This document shows, piece after piece, positions 35,418 to 43,087 of a DNA stretch of 64,000 nucleotides. The position numbers were made by a program, and so were the translations under genes. This stretch comes from Deltaproteobacteria bacterium (GTDB lineage Bacteria; Myxococcota_A; UBA9160; UBA4427), in assembly GCA_016713665.1 (NCBI GenBank), contig JADJOR010000006.1, positions 62,001 through 126,000 of the forward strand, in the 5' to 3' direction. The notes under the pieces were generated by a model, which did not search any database, was not told the origin of the DNA, and worked only from the letters and a program-made list of their open reading frames with translations. The stretch's first letter is position 1. Each line of letters begins with the position of its first letter.

Positions 35418-36893
35418 CTATGTGGCTGGCAGGAAATCGATCGGATAAACGATCGTGACGGCAGGGATTCCGGATTTTGCGCCGAAGTCGAATCCCTTGA
35501 CCCGCTCGACCACTTGCTGGGCGAGCTGCGGCGCCTTCATGTCGGTCGACTTGACCTCGCAGAACGAGACCGTCCCATCCGGCTGGATCGTGAGTCGAAG
35601 CACCATCTGACCCTTGAGCGTCGGGTTCTGCCGGAGCTCGCGGTTGTAGAGGCGATAGAGCGCGGACTTGTGCCGATCGAAGACGATCTGGATCTCTTCG
35701 TCGGTGCGGCCGAGATGCGCACCGCCGCCGGCGACGTTGCGCCCGCCGCCCTTGCCGTCGCCGCTGCCGTTTCCGGTGCCGTGACCGCTGCCGTTGCCGG
35801 TCCCCGTGCCGAGGGTGCTCGTCGCGCGGGTCACGGCGACCCCGGAGAGCTGGGTTCCGGTTCCGCCGGTGCCCCGCGAGAGGGCCGCGACGTTGATGCC
35901 GCCCGAGCTGCCGGGCGCATTGCTCGTCACGAGCGAGCGCTCCGGGAGTCCGTCGGCGACGGCGTTGGGATCGTGGATCTGCGCGTTCGCGCCGAGGCGG
36001 TCGACTGCGTCGTTCGTCGCGGCGATGCCCGAGAACTTCTCGCGGAAGGCGAGGATGCCCCGGGAGCCCGAGCCGGGGCCGGATCCCTGGCCCGTATTCG
36101 CCTTCTCCGCGGGCGCCGGGTTCGATTCGCTCCGCGCCGTATCCGCGAGCTCCGGTGCGGCGGAGTCGTCGTTCTCGATCGCGGGCTCTTCGGGGTCGAC
36201 GGGGACGACGGGCTTCGGCTCTTCCTTCACGACCGCGACCGGCGGTTTCGGAAGCTCCTCGCGGATCAGCTGGGTCAGGCGCTGCTGGTCCTCGAGGATC
36301 TCCCACCGCTCGGGCAGCGGGATTTCGATCATCGGGAAGACGACGCCGATCGCGGTGCTCACGAGCAGCGCGAGGAGCAGCGTCTTGCGGAAGCGGCGGT
36401 CCTCTTCCTGGCCGCGGACCCACGGCATGAGCGAAGGCCGGATCGGGAGCTGATCGACCTCGCGCTCGACCAGCCACTCGGACTTCTTCTCCTCCTCGAT
36501 GCGCTCCGCGTCGAGGATGTGGCCGGCGAAGAGGTCCGCGGTGTCCTGGGTGTTCGCGATCTCGTCGAGGAGCCCCTGACGGCGCTCCTCGACCAGCGCG
36601 AGCTGCTTTTCGAAATCGTCGAAGCGGCTGCGCACCAGCGCGAGATGCTCGGGCCCGCCGTGCACGATTGCGTCCCGCCCCTGCCAGAAGAGGGCGCCGC
36701 CGCCGAGCTCTTCGAGCCGGATCAGCGCCTTGCAGGCCGTGTCGATCAGCTCGAACCTGGTCCGCTCCGCTTCGAGACCCTGGAGCGTTCCGTCGATTTC
36801 GCGGAGGCTCTGGACGAGCTCGTCGAGGCGCGTCCGGGCCTGGCGCAGCTCTCGCCGCAGCGCGCTTCGGTCTTCGGGTTCGAAGGATTCCAC
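35418..36893 (-). CDS. AgmX/PglI C-terminal-domain (TonB-like) protein with cytoplasmic coiled coil
   Basis: 491 residues. Residues 1-169 are charged and helical (coiled coil, 'RRELRQARTRLDELVQSLREID') and precede one membrane segment at 170-189 ('TLLLALLVSTAIGVVF'). A Pro/Glu-rich periplasmic stretch and a Gly/Ser/Asn-rich linker lead to the AgmX/PglI C-terminal domain ('QIVFDRHKSALYRLYNREL', 'LRLTIQPDGTVSFCEVKST'). This is the TonB/TolA-like energy-transducing architecture, powered by ExbB/ExbD. The long cytoplasmic N-terminus is unusual for TonB proteins. It follows exbD by 12 bp. The outer-membrane partner is not identified; the adjacent giant barrel protein is a candidate. Confidence 0.85.
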   Translation of the reverse strand: MESFEPEDRSALRRELRQARTRLDELVQSLREIDGTLQGLEAERTRFELIDTACKALIRLEELGGGALFWQGRDAIVHGGPEHLALVRSRFDDFEKQLALVEERRQGLLDEIANTQDTADLFAGHILDAERIEEEKKSEWLVEREVDQLPIRPSLMPWVRGQEEDRRFRKTLLLALLVSTAIGVVFPMIEIPLPERWEILEDQQRLTQLIREELPKPPVAVVKEEPKPVVPVDPEEPAIENDDSAAPELADTARSESNPAPAEKANTGQGSGPGSGSRGILAFREKFSGIAATNDAVDRLGANAQIHDPNAVADGLPERSLVTSNAPGSSGGINVAALSRGTGGTGTQLSGVAVTRATSTLGTGTGNGSGHGTGNGSGDGKGGGRNVAGGGAHLGRTDEEIQIVFDRHKSALYRLYNRELRQNPTLKGQMVLRLTIQPDGTVSFCEVKSTDMKAPQLAQQVVERVKGFDFGAKSGIPAVTIVYPIDFLPAT

Positions 36894-36905
36894 CGCAGCG
36901 CCCCG

Positions 36906-37415
36906 TCAGTTCTGCGACAGCTGGGTCTCGGGCGACTTCTGCAGGACGGCGAGGGAGATGCGCGCATACCCCTCGTTCGTGCACGTCGACATGACCCGCT
37001 TGATCACGGTGAAAGGAACGGCCCGGTCGGCCAGGATCGTGACCTCCTGGCTGTCGGCGATCGCCTTCGTGGAGGTCCCGATCACCTGACTCCGAAGCTG
37101 GGCGAGGCGCTCGGCGACCGGGGCTATGTTCGTGGCTTCCGAGGTCATCACGCCGTCGGGGGTCGCGACGACCTCGCCCTGGACGGTGACCTCGTTCTTG
37201 CTGATGAAGATGACGACCGTCTCGCGGGGCTTGTTCTCCGTGATCGAGGCCGGCAGCGTGATCTGCTTCGGCGCCTCGAGCACCTCGGTCCCCGACTGGT
37301 TCACGAGCAGGAAGAACACGAGCGTCGTGAAGATGTCCATGATCGACGTCAGGTCGATCTTCATCGCGCTCTTGCGATTGCGGGCCATCCTGCGGATCCG
37401 GCGGGATTCCTTCAC
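36906..37415 (-). CDS. exbD: ExbD/TolR family biopolymer transport protein (first copy next to TonB-like gene)
   Basis: 169 residues: short cytoplasmic basic N-terminus, one membrane helix 'LTSIMDIFTTLVFFLLVNQ' containing the conserved Asp (D27) of the ExbD/TolR proton pathway, and a periplasmic domain ending 'ADRAVPFTVIKRVMSTCTNEGYARISLAVLQ', the standard ExbD fold. With ExbB it forms the proton channel that energises the TonB-like protein. Its start overlaps the end of the second ExbD gene by 4 bp, so translation is likely coupled. Confidence 0.92.
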   Translation of the reverse strand: MKESRRIRRMARNRKSAMKIDLTSIMDIFTTLVFFLLVNQSGTEVLEAPKQITLPASITENKPRETVVIFISKNEVTVQGEVVATPDGVMTSEATNIAPVAERLAQLRSQVIGTSTKAIADSQEVTILADRAVPFTVIKRVMSTCTNEGYARISLAVLQKSPETQLSQN

Positions 37416-38008
37416 GGCGCGTCTCCCACCGAGATGTCCGTGAAGAGCGCGACCCGGACGGTCGCCGGAGCCGCGTCCTTCGCGATTCCGGCGCTCGGCT
37501 GCGCCGGTGCCGGGACCGGATCGGCCGCGGCGACGGCTTCGGCTCCGGCCTCGGCCGCGGTCCCGCTCGCGAGCACGCGATCCCGGGGCAGGGCCGCGCT
37601 GCGGACGACGTCCATCACCTGGATGAGGTGGTCGTATTCGATCTCGGGCTCGAGCAGGACCGACGCGTCATGGGCATCCGGGTATTCCTGCTTGAGCGCG
37701 ATCACCATGCTCGAGAGCGTCCCGAGATCGTAGGCGCCGTCGACCTTCGGGATCGCGGCGATCAGCGCCTCGCCATTCGACAGCTCGATCCCGCTCGCCC
37801 GCACGATCACCTCCAGCCGGAACTCGGGCTTCGTCGGCGCCGCGCCACCGGCCGCCGAGGGGAGCGTCAGCTCCACGACGTTGATGCGGGAGAAGACGGC
37901 GGACATCAGGAGAAAGGGAACCAGCACCACCATCAGGTTCATGAAGGTGGTCATGTCCAGGTCGGCCGATGCCTTCGGTCGCCGTCGATAGTGGTGGCCC
38001 CGGGACAT
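37412..38008 (-). CDS. ExbD/TolR family protein, divergent second copy
   Basis: 198 residues. The N-terminal membrane helix 'LDMTTFMNLMVVLVPFLLMSAVF' has the ExbD-type placement, and the conserved Asp position is the D just before 'MTTF'. The periplasmic domain ends with 'PEIEYDHLIQVMDVVRSAAL', then an Ala/Pro-rich tail. Paired unequal ExbD genes are common in AgmX/PglI-type clusters and probably form a heteromeric stator. It lies 3 bp after exbB. Confidence 0.85.
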   Translation of the reverse strand: MSRGHHYRRRPKASADLDMTTFMNLMVVLVPFLLMSAVFSRINVVELTLPSAAGGAAPTKPEFRLEVIVRASGIELSNGEALIAAIPKVDGAYDLGTLSSMVIALKQEYPDAHDASVLLEPEIEYDHLIQVMDVVRSAALPRDRVLASGTAAEAGAEAVAAADPVPAPAQPSAGIAKDAAPATVRVALFTDISVGDAP

Positions 38009-38011
38009 CGT

Positions 38012-38662
38012 TCAGGCCTCGACGCGTCTCTTGGCGTTGGCGGTCATCACGTTCAGCGCCTTCAGCGAAGCCATCTCGAGGCTGTCGATGATCGCGCTCG
38101 TCTTGGCGACGAGGACCTGGTTCGTGATCAGGAGCGGAATCGCCGCGAGCAGCCCGAAGGCGGTCGTGTTCATCGCGACCGAGATGCTCGCCGAGAGCAG
38201 ATCCGCCTTCTCGGCGGGGTTCGCGTTGGCGACGGCCGTGAATGCGGCGATCAGGCCGGTGATCGTTCCGAGCAGGCCGAGGAGGGTCGCGACGTTGGCG
38301 AAGAGCGCGATGTAGGGCGTCCGCTTCTCGAGCTGCGGAATGATCTCCATCATGCTCTCTTCCATCGCGATCTCGATGTCCTCCCGGCGCCGGACGACGC
38401 CCTGGCGGTCGAGACCCATGGCCAGCAGCTTCGAGATCGCCGAATCGTCCTGACTCGTCAGCTCGCGCGCTCTGTCGAAGTCGCCAGCGACCAGCGCTTC
38501 CTGGAGCTTCTCCCAGGCGCTCTGGTTGCGGGAGGTCACCCGCGTCAGCGTGACGTAGCGTTCGATCGCGATCGAGGCGCCGACGGCGAAGACGAGCAGG
38601 ATCGGGTACATGAAGATCCCGCCCGATACGAAGAAGTCGACGAGGGAATAGAGCGTGTCCAT
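38012..38662 (-). CDS. exbB: MotA/TolQ/ExbB family proton channel
   Basis: About 216 residues with the ExbB/TolQ arrangement: a first membrane helix 'GGIFMYPILLVFAVGASIAIERYV', a cytoplasmic domain ('EDIEIAMEESMMEIIPQLEKR'), and two C-terminal helices with 'IALFANVATLLGLLGTITGLI' and 'TTAFGLLAAIPLLI'. A GTG lies 18 bp further upstream, but an AGGAGG sits between it and the ATG at 38660-38662, so the ATG is the start. It forms the proton-motive-force stator with the two ExbD proteins. Confidence 0.93.
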   Translation of the reverse strand: MDTLYSLVDFFVSGGIFMYPILLVFAVGASIAIERYVTLTRVTSRNQSAWEKLQEALVAGDFDRARELTSQDDSAISKLLAMGLDRQGVVRRREDIEIAMEESMMEIIPQLEKRTPYIALFANVATLLGLLGTITGLIAAFTAVANANPAEKADLLSASISVAMNTTAFGLLAAIPLLITNQVLVAKTSAIIDSLEMASLKALNVMTANAKRRVEA

Positions 38663-38735
38663 GGGGATGCCTCCTGTCACTGACTCGCGGCGTGCGCCGG
38701 ACGCGCGCCGCTCGATCTCTCACGATCCGCCCCGG

Positions 38736-39032
38736 TCAGCGTCGAGAAGCGCCTGCCCGGATTTCGTAGTAGTCGACGGATCGTACGAATACCTTCCTGT
38801 CGACAGGCTCCCGCCCTGCATCAAGTCCTTTCGCAACGGCGAGCGCACTTCCCATGTCGGAGCTCTTCCAGGGCACGATCACGAGGGATTTCGGTGCCTC
38901 GTCGTTGCCGAGGATCGACATGCCCGCGACCTGTTTGTCGCCCGCGGGCGGGGTCGCGTCTTCGGCGAAGGCGACGCCGGTGGCAAGCGATGCGCAGGTC
39001 ACGAGCAGGAACACGCAGGATTGCCGTCTCAT
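38736..39032 (-). CDS. Small secreted protein of the ExbBD/TPR cluster, unknown
   Basis: 98 residues. A clear signal peptide ('SCVFLLVTCASLATGVAFA') is followed by 'GMSILGNDEAPKSLVIVPWKSSDMGSALAVAKGLDAGREPVDRKVFVRSVDYYEIR'. The 'LVIVPWK' segment recurs in small proteins of such clusters. The start ATG has a GGAGAG site, while the longer open frame lacks protein character. It lies between the TPR lipoprotein and exbB, so it probably acts in the periplasm with this machinery. No catalytic motif is seen. Confidence 0.75.
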   Translation of the reverse strand: MRRQSCVFLLVTCASLATGVAFAEDATPPAGDKQVAGMSILGNDEAPKSLVIVPWKSSDMGSALAVAKGLDAGREPVDRKVFVRSVDYYEIRAGASRR

Positions 39033-39046
39033 TGCACGCTCTCCCA

Positions 39047-39685
39047 TCATCCACCAATCCGGTTCTCGAGGTCCGCGATCCACATCCCGACCTTCTCGTC
39101 GCCCGGCACGACGGCGCGGTAGAGGCGGTATTGCTCGAGAGCGCAGGCGGCGTCGGCGAGATAGAGGTCGCAGAGGATCGCGAGATTCTTCCGGGCGGGG
39201 TGGAACTCGGGATGCGTGGAGAGGGCCGACTCGAAGCTCTTGCGGGCCTCCGCGAATCTTCCCGTGCGGCGGTAGACGATGCCGAGCTCGTTCCGGGCGA
39301 CGGGATGATTCGGGTTGTGCTCGAGCGCCTTCGCGAGCGCCGTCTCCGCGAGGGCGAGCTCGCCCTGGCGCGCGAGGGCGATGCCGAGGTTGATCTGGGC
39401 CGCGGTGAGCTCGGGCGCTTCGCTCGTGAGCGCGCGCAGGATCTCGACGGCGCGCGCGGGATCGCCGGCCTCGAGTGCCCGATGCGCGGCCTCGAAATCG
39501 TCGCGTGCGGCGGCCGAGACGCGGGTCGTCTCGGTGATGGAGAAGCCGCTCGCGTCGCGGACCTCGACCGGGGGCGAGTGCTTCCCCCCGGACCCCGCGC
39601 AGCCCGCGACCAGCAGCGCGAGGGCGAAGGGGAGCGCGCAGGCGATCCATCGATTCGTCCACGCGGGTTCAGTTCGCGCTTGCAT
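39047..39685 (-). CDS. TPR-repeat lipoprotein
   Basis: 212 residues. The signal peptide ends in the lipobox 'LLVAGC', so the protein is lipidated. Three or so tetratricopeptide repeats follow: 'ALEAGDPARAVEILRALTSEAPE', 'INLGIALARQGELALAETALAKAL', 'NELGIVYRRTGRFAEARKSFESAL'. The start at 39685 is preceded by a strong AGGAGG, and it overlaps the previous gene by 17 bp. It is part of the TPR/ExbBD operon and probably a periplasmic scaffold at a membrane face. Confidence 0.88.
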   Translation of the reverse strand: MQARTEPAWTNRWIACALPFALALLVAGCAGSGGKHSPPVEVRDASGFSITETTRVSAAARDDFEAAHRALEAGDPARAVEILRALTSEAPELTAAQINLGIALARQGELALAETALAKALEHNPNHPVARNELGIVYRRTGRFAEARKSFESALSTHPEFHPARKNLAILCDLYLADAACALEQYRLYRAVVPGDEKVGMWIADLENRIGG

Positions 39686-40358
39686 CGGCGTCCTCCTGCG
39701 ACATCGCGGCCGGGGGCATCGGGTCGGCTTCGGTCGCCGGCGCCGGTGCGGCATCCGGGACGACCTCGACGGCGCCCGCATCGGCGGTGATCGGGTCGGG
39801 CTCGCCCGCCTCGAGGGCTTCCTCGGGCGCTGCCGCCTCCGCGGTGGCCGGCGCCTCGATGGAGTCCGCAGTCGTCGGGGTAGTCGGCGCGTCTTCGGGG
39901 GCCGGCGCCGCCGGGGCTTCCGCGGTGGCGGTCGGGGGGGCGTCGGTCGGAGTGACCGGTGTCTGGGCGACGACGGCTGCCGGGCTGCGATAGGTGTAGG
40001 CCTCGAGCGAGGCGAGGGGGCCGGTCGACTCCTCGGGCTTCGCATAGCGGCCCGGCATCAGGGTCGCGAGGCGGTCGAGGCTCTTTTCGATCCAGCCGTT
40101 GTAGACGCCGCTCGCCATCAGCTCGAGATTCTTCTCGTGGACCCGGATCGCCTTCTCTTCGAAGGGAAAGGCCTCCTCCTCGAGGGTGGCTTCGTAGTCG
40201 GCGAGGTCGGCGCCCGAGAGGTCGCCGGGACGCTCCGACTCGAGCAGCGAGCGGCTGAAGTCGCCGTAGACCTCGGCCAGGTAGTAGGCCGCGGCCGCGG
40301 TAACCTCGCCGACCTGGTAGTCGACGAGGGCGCCGAGGGCGGTCATCAGCTCGTTCAT
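39669..40358 (-). pseudogene. C-terminal part of the large TPR protein, separated by an apparent frameshift
   Basis: 229 codons. Residues 1-110 ('ALVDYQVGEVTAAAAYYLAEVYGDFSRSLLESERP', 'EEEAFPFEEKAIRVHEKNLEL', 'LATLMPGRYAKPE') match what in homologous TPR proteins is the C-terminal extension of one chain. An Ala/Pro/Glu-rich tail follows. Its ATG overlaps the TGA of the preceding TPR frame. Reading back across that point in this frame gives DKQRRMNELM, the expected joint. One base added near 40375 would turn CTC AGG into CTC AAG GAC AAG (SLKDKQ) and join both frames. It could be an assembly error, a true split gene or programmed frameshifting. As drawn it may still be translated by ATGA coupling. 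Confidence 0.6.
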
Positions 40359-43087
40359 CCGACGCTGCTTGTCCTGAGGCTCTGCTCGAAGGGCTGCGTC
40401 AGCTCGATCGCGTCGAAGGCCCGGAAGTCCTCCTCGCAGAGCAGGAGGGCCGAGCGGGCGGCGAGGCCGCGCACGGCATCCGTCCGCTCGGATCCGGCCT
40501 GGCGGTCGATCGACACGATCTGCCGCAGCTCCGCACGGCGGCTCTCGGCGTCTCCGGTCTCGAGATACAGCTCGGCCATCTTGAAGCGCGTTACGACCGC
40601 CGCGTCGATCGGCGCGGTGAATTCGCTCACGTACGCGCGATAGGCTGCCAGCGCCTTGCCGGTCGCGTCGGCCTCCTCGTACAGCTCGCCGGCAACCAGC
40701 AGGGACTCCGCGCGCAGCGCGGGGTCGGTCGCCTCGTGAGCGACGCGTTCGTATTCCTCGGCCGCCTTTCCGCTGTTGCCGGTCTTGCGGTAGACGAAGG
40801 CGACCTGTTGCGTCGCCTCTTCATGCAGATCGTGCGCGGGATGGCTGTCGCGGAAGGCCTCGAGCACGGCGAGCGCCCCGCTCCAATCCTCGAGGCGCAT
40901 CAGAGCCGAGCCCGCGTCGTACTCGGCGATCGGCCGGATGTCGGATTCCGGCGCAGCCTTTGCGATCCGCAGGTAATGGTCCGCAGCCGCGCGGAAGTCG
41001 CCGGCAGCGTTGGCGCGTTCGCCCTGCTTGTAGATGGCGGCGGCCAGATTGTTCACGATCTCGGGCCGCGTCGCGTCGGTCGGCGGGATCAGCGCGAGCA
41101 CCTCGCCGTAGGCCTCCTCGGCGGGGGCGAACTCCTCGATCTCGAACGAGGCGTGGGCGATCACGAGCCAGGCGGAGCGCCGGAGGGCGACATCGGCCTT
41201 CGGATAGGTCCCCGTCAGACGGCGGCCGAGCTCGATCGCGCGGGGATACTCGTGGAGGTCGAAGAGGTCCTGGACCGCGACGGAGAGGACGGTCGCGGCG
41301 TGCTCGTGGTCGGGGAAGTGGTCGACGAAGCGCACCGTGCTCTCGACGGCCTCGCGGCGGATCGCCTCCCGCTGGGTCTCGGCCGCCCGCTCCTGGTGCT
41401 TGCGGTGGGCGAAGATCGCCGCGTAGCCCGCGGCCGCCGAGCGCTCGTGGGCCGGATAGACGTAGGCGATGTGCTCGTACTCGGCGGCGGCCGGACCGAA
41501 GGCCTCGTTCTCGAGGAGCAGATCCGCCAGTCGGTAGTGGATCGCCGGCGTCTCGGGGGCTTCCGGGAACGAGGCGAGGAACTGGCGATACCACGAGGCG
41601 CTCTCCGTGAAGGCGCCCAGGCGCTCCTCGGGCGTCTCGGACGCCTGATAGAGGGCGTGGAAGTGGTTCGCGAGGTCTTCCAGGTTGCGCTTCAGGTAGG
41701 CGATGACTTCGGGCGACTTCGCGGGGTCGAAATGACGCCAGTACTCGGAGTCGATCGCGTAGCGGGAGGCGAAGCTCTTCTTGGCCTCGAGCACGAGCTT
41801 CGGGAAGTCGCCGGCCTGGTAGATCTCGACGACCCGCATGGCGTAGTGGGGCGACGAGGCATGGAGGGGATAGCGGGCGACGAAGGACTCGTAGGTGTCC
41901 GCGGCGTCCTGATAGCGGAGCTTCTCGAAGTAGAACTCGGCCAGATGGCGGTAGACGCGGTTCTCGTAGGTTCGCGGCCCGGCCTCGGAGAAGAAGGACT
42001 CGACCGCTTCGGCCCCGCCGAGGTCGGAGAAGCAGAGGCTCATGACGCGATAGCTGTCCGCGATCCGCTGGGCGTTGGCCTCGTCGATGGCCTGGTCGAA
42101 GTCGTACCCCGTGTCGACCTTGTGGTCGAGCAGCGTCACGTAGCTCTGGAGCGCCTCGGGCAGGAGCATCTGCTTGTAGTAGGTCCAGCCGAGCTTGTAG
42201 AGGGCCAGCTCGAAGTATTCGGAGCGCGCGCCGATCGGGACGATCGCGGCGTACGCGCCCTCGGCTTCGAGCCACTTCTTGCGGGTGAAGAAGTATTCGG
42301 CGCGGCGGAACTGGACCTCGTCGAGATGGCGCGAGCCGGGAAATTTCTCGACGAGCCGCGCCGAGACCGCGATCGCCTCGTCGACGCGGCCGAGCTCGTC
42401 GAGGGCCCGGGCCTTCTGATAGAGCACCTGGTCGTTGTGGGCGTAGTCGGGATAGGTGGTGAGGATCTGGTCGTAGAGGGCGAGCGCCTCGACGGGACCC
42501 GAGGGCTCGCTCGGCGACGAGCCCGGAAGCGCGAGCGCGACCGGTGCATCGGCGTAGTCGACCGCGCTCGGTCCGGAGGCGCGCGCCTCGAACTCGCGCA
42601 GCGACTCGGCGTCTTCAGGCAGCGCGTTCGAGGGCGCGGACCGGGCGCCCGGGTCCGGCACGCTGGCGAGGGGGGAGGGCGAGCCGGTCGGTGTCGGAAG
42701 GGTCGTGTCCGGCTGGAGGATCGTGGTCGGCGGGGCCTCGGCGGGGATCGGCAATCGCCCGGTCGCGATGGTCCGGGGACGCTCGTCGCCGAGGGTTCCG
42801 TACTCCTTCTCGAGCTCGAGATCCGCGAGGCGGCGCATGGCCTCGGGCGTCAGCGCGGAGGTCGGGGCCTCGGCGAGGAACTGGCGATAACCGGCCATCG
42901 CCTGGTCGATTCCGTCGGAGACGGTGACCTCGGCGAGATCGGGCTCGACGGCGCGAAGGCCCGCGAGGGTCTGGCGGTCGGGGTTCCCGCTGCAGGCGAG
43001 CGCGATCAGCGGTGCCAGCCACAGGGCCCGGAAATCGACTCTCGGCGTGTATGCACTCCGCTTCGACATCGCGCTCCCCATCCTCAT
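40355..43087 (-). CDS. Large TPR lipoprotein-like envelope protein
   Basis: About 910 residues. The N-terminus has a short hydrophobic export signal with a lipobox-like 'IALAC', then a Pro/Thr-rich stretch and a long run of TPR-like helices ('ALYDQILTTYPDYAHNDQVLYQKARALDELGRVDEA', 'FRRAEYFFTRKKWLEAEGAYAAI', 'HLAEFYFEKLRYQDAADTYESF'). ATG 43087 overlaps the TGA of the upstream gene (ATGA); an alternative start is at 43069. It ends abruptly after 'LTQPFEQSLRTSSVG', where homologs continue, consistent with a frameshift. It is thought to be periplasmic, scaffolding the TonB-like system. Confidence 0.85.
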   Translation of the reverse strand: MRMGSAMSKRSAYTPRVDFRALWLAPLIALACSGNPDRQTLAGLRAVEPDLAEVTVSDGIDQAMAGYRQFLAEAPTSALTPEAMRRLADLELEKEYGTLGDERPRTIATGRLPIPAEAPPTTILQPDTTLPTPTGSPSPLASVPDPGARSAPSNALPEDAESLREFEARASGPSAVDYADAPVALALPGSSPSEPSGPVEALALYDQILTTYPDYAHNDQVLYQKARALDELGRVDEAIAVSARLVEKFPGSRHLDEVQFRRAEYFFTRKKWLEAEGAYAAIVPIGARSEYFELALYKLGWTYYKQMLLPEALQSYVTLLDHKVDTGYDFDQAIDEANAQRIADSYRVMSLCFSDLGGAEAVESFFSEAGPRTYENRVYRHLAEFYFEKLRYQDAADTYESFVARYPLHASSPHYAMRVVEIYQAGDFPKLVLEAKKSFASRYAIDSEYWRHFDPAKSPEVIAYLKRNLEDLANHFHALYQASETPEERLGAFTESASWYRQFLASFPEAPETPAIHYRLADLLLENEAFGPAAAEYEHIAYVYPAHERSAAAGYAAIFAHRKHQERAAETQREAIRREAVESTVRFVDHFPDHEHAATVLSVAVQDLFDLHEYPRAIELGRRLTGTYPKADVALRRSAWLVIAHASFEIEEFAPAEEAYGEVLALIPPTDATRPEIVNNLAAAIYKQGERANAAGDFRAAADHYLRIAKAAPESDIRPIAEYDAGSALMRLEDWSGALAVLEAFRDSHPAHDLHEEATQQVAFVYRKTGNSGKAAEEYERVAHEATDPALRAESLLVAGELYEEADATGKALAAYRAYVSEFTAPIDAAVVTRFKMAELYLETGDAESRRAELRQIVSIDRQAGSERTDAVRGLAARSALLLCEEDFRAFDAIELTQPFEQSLRTSSVG

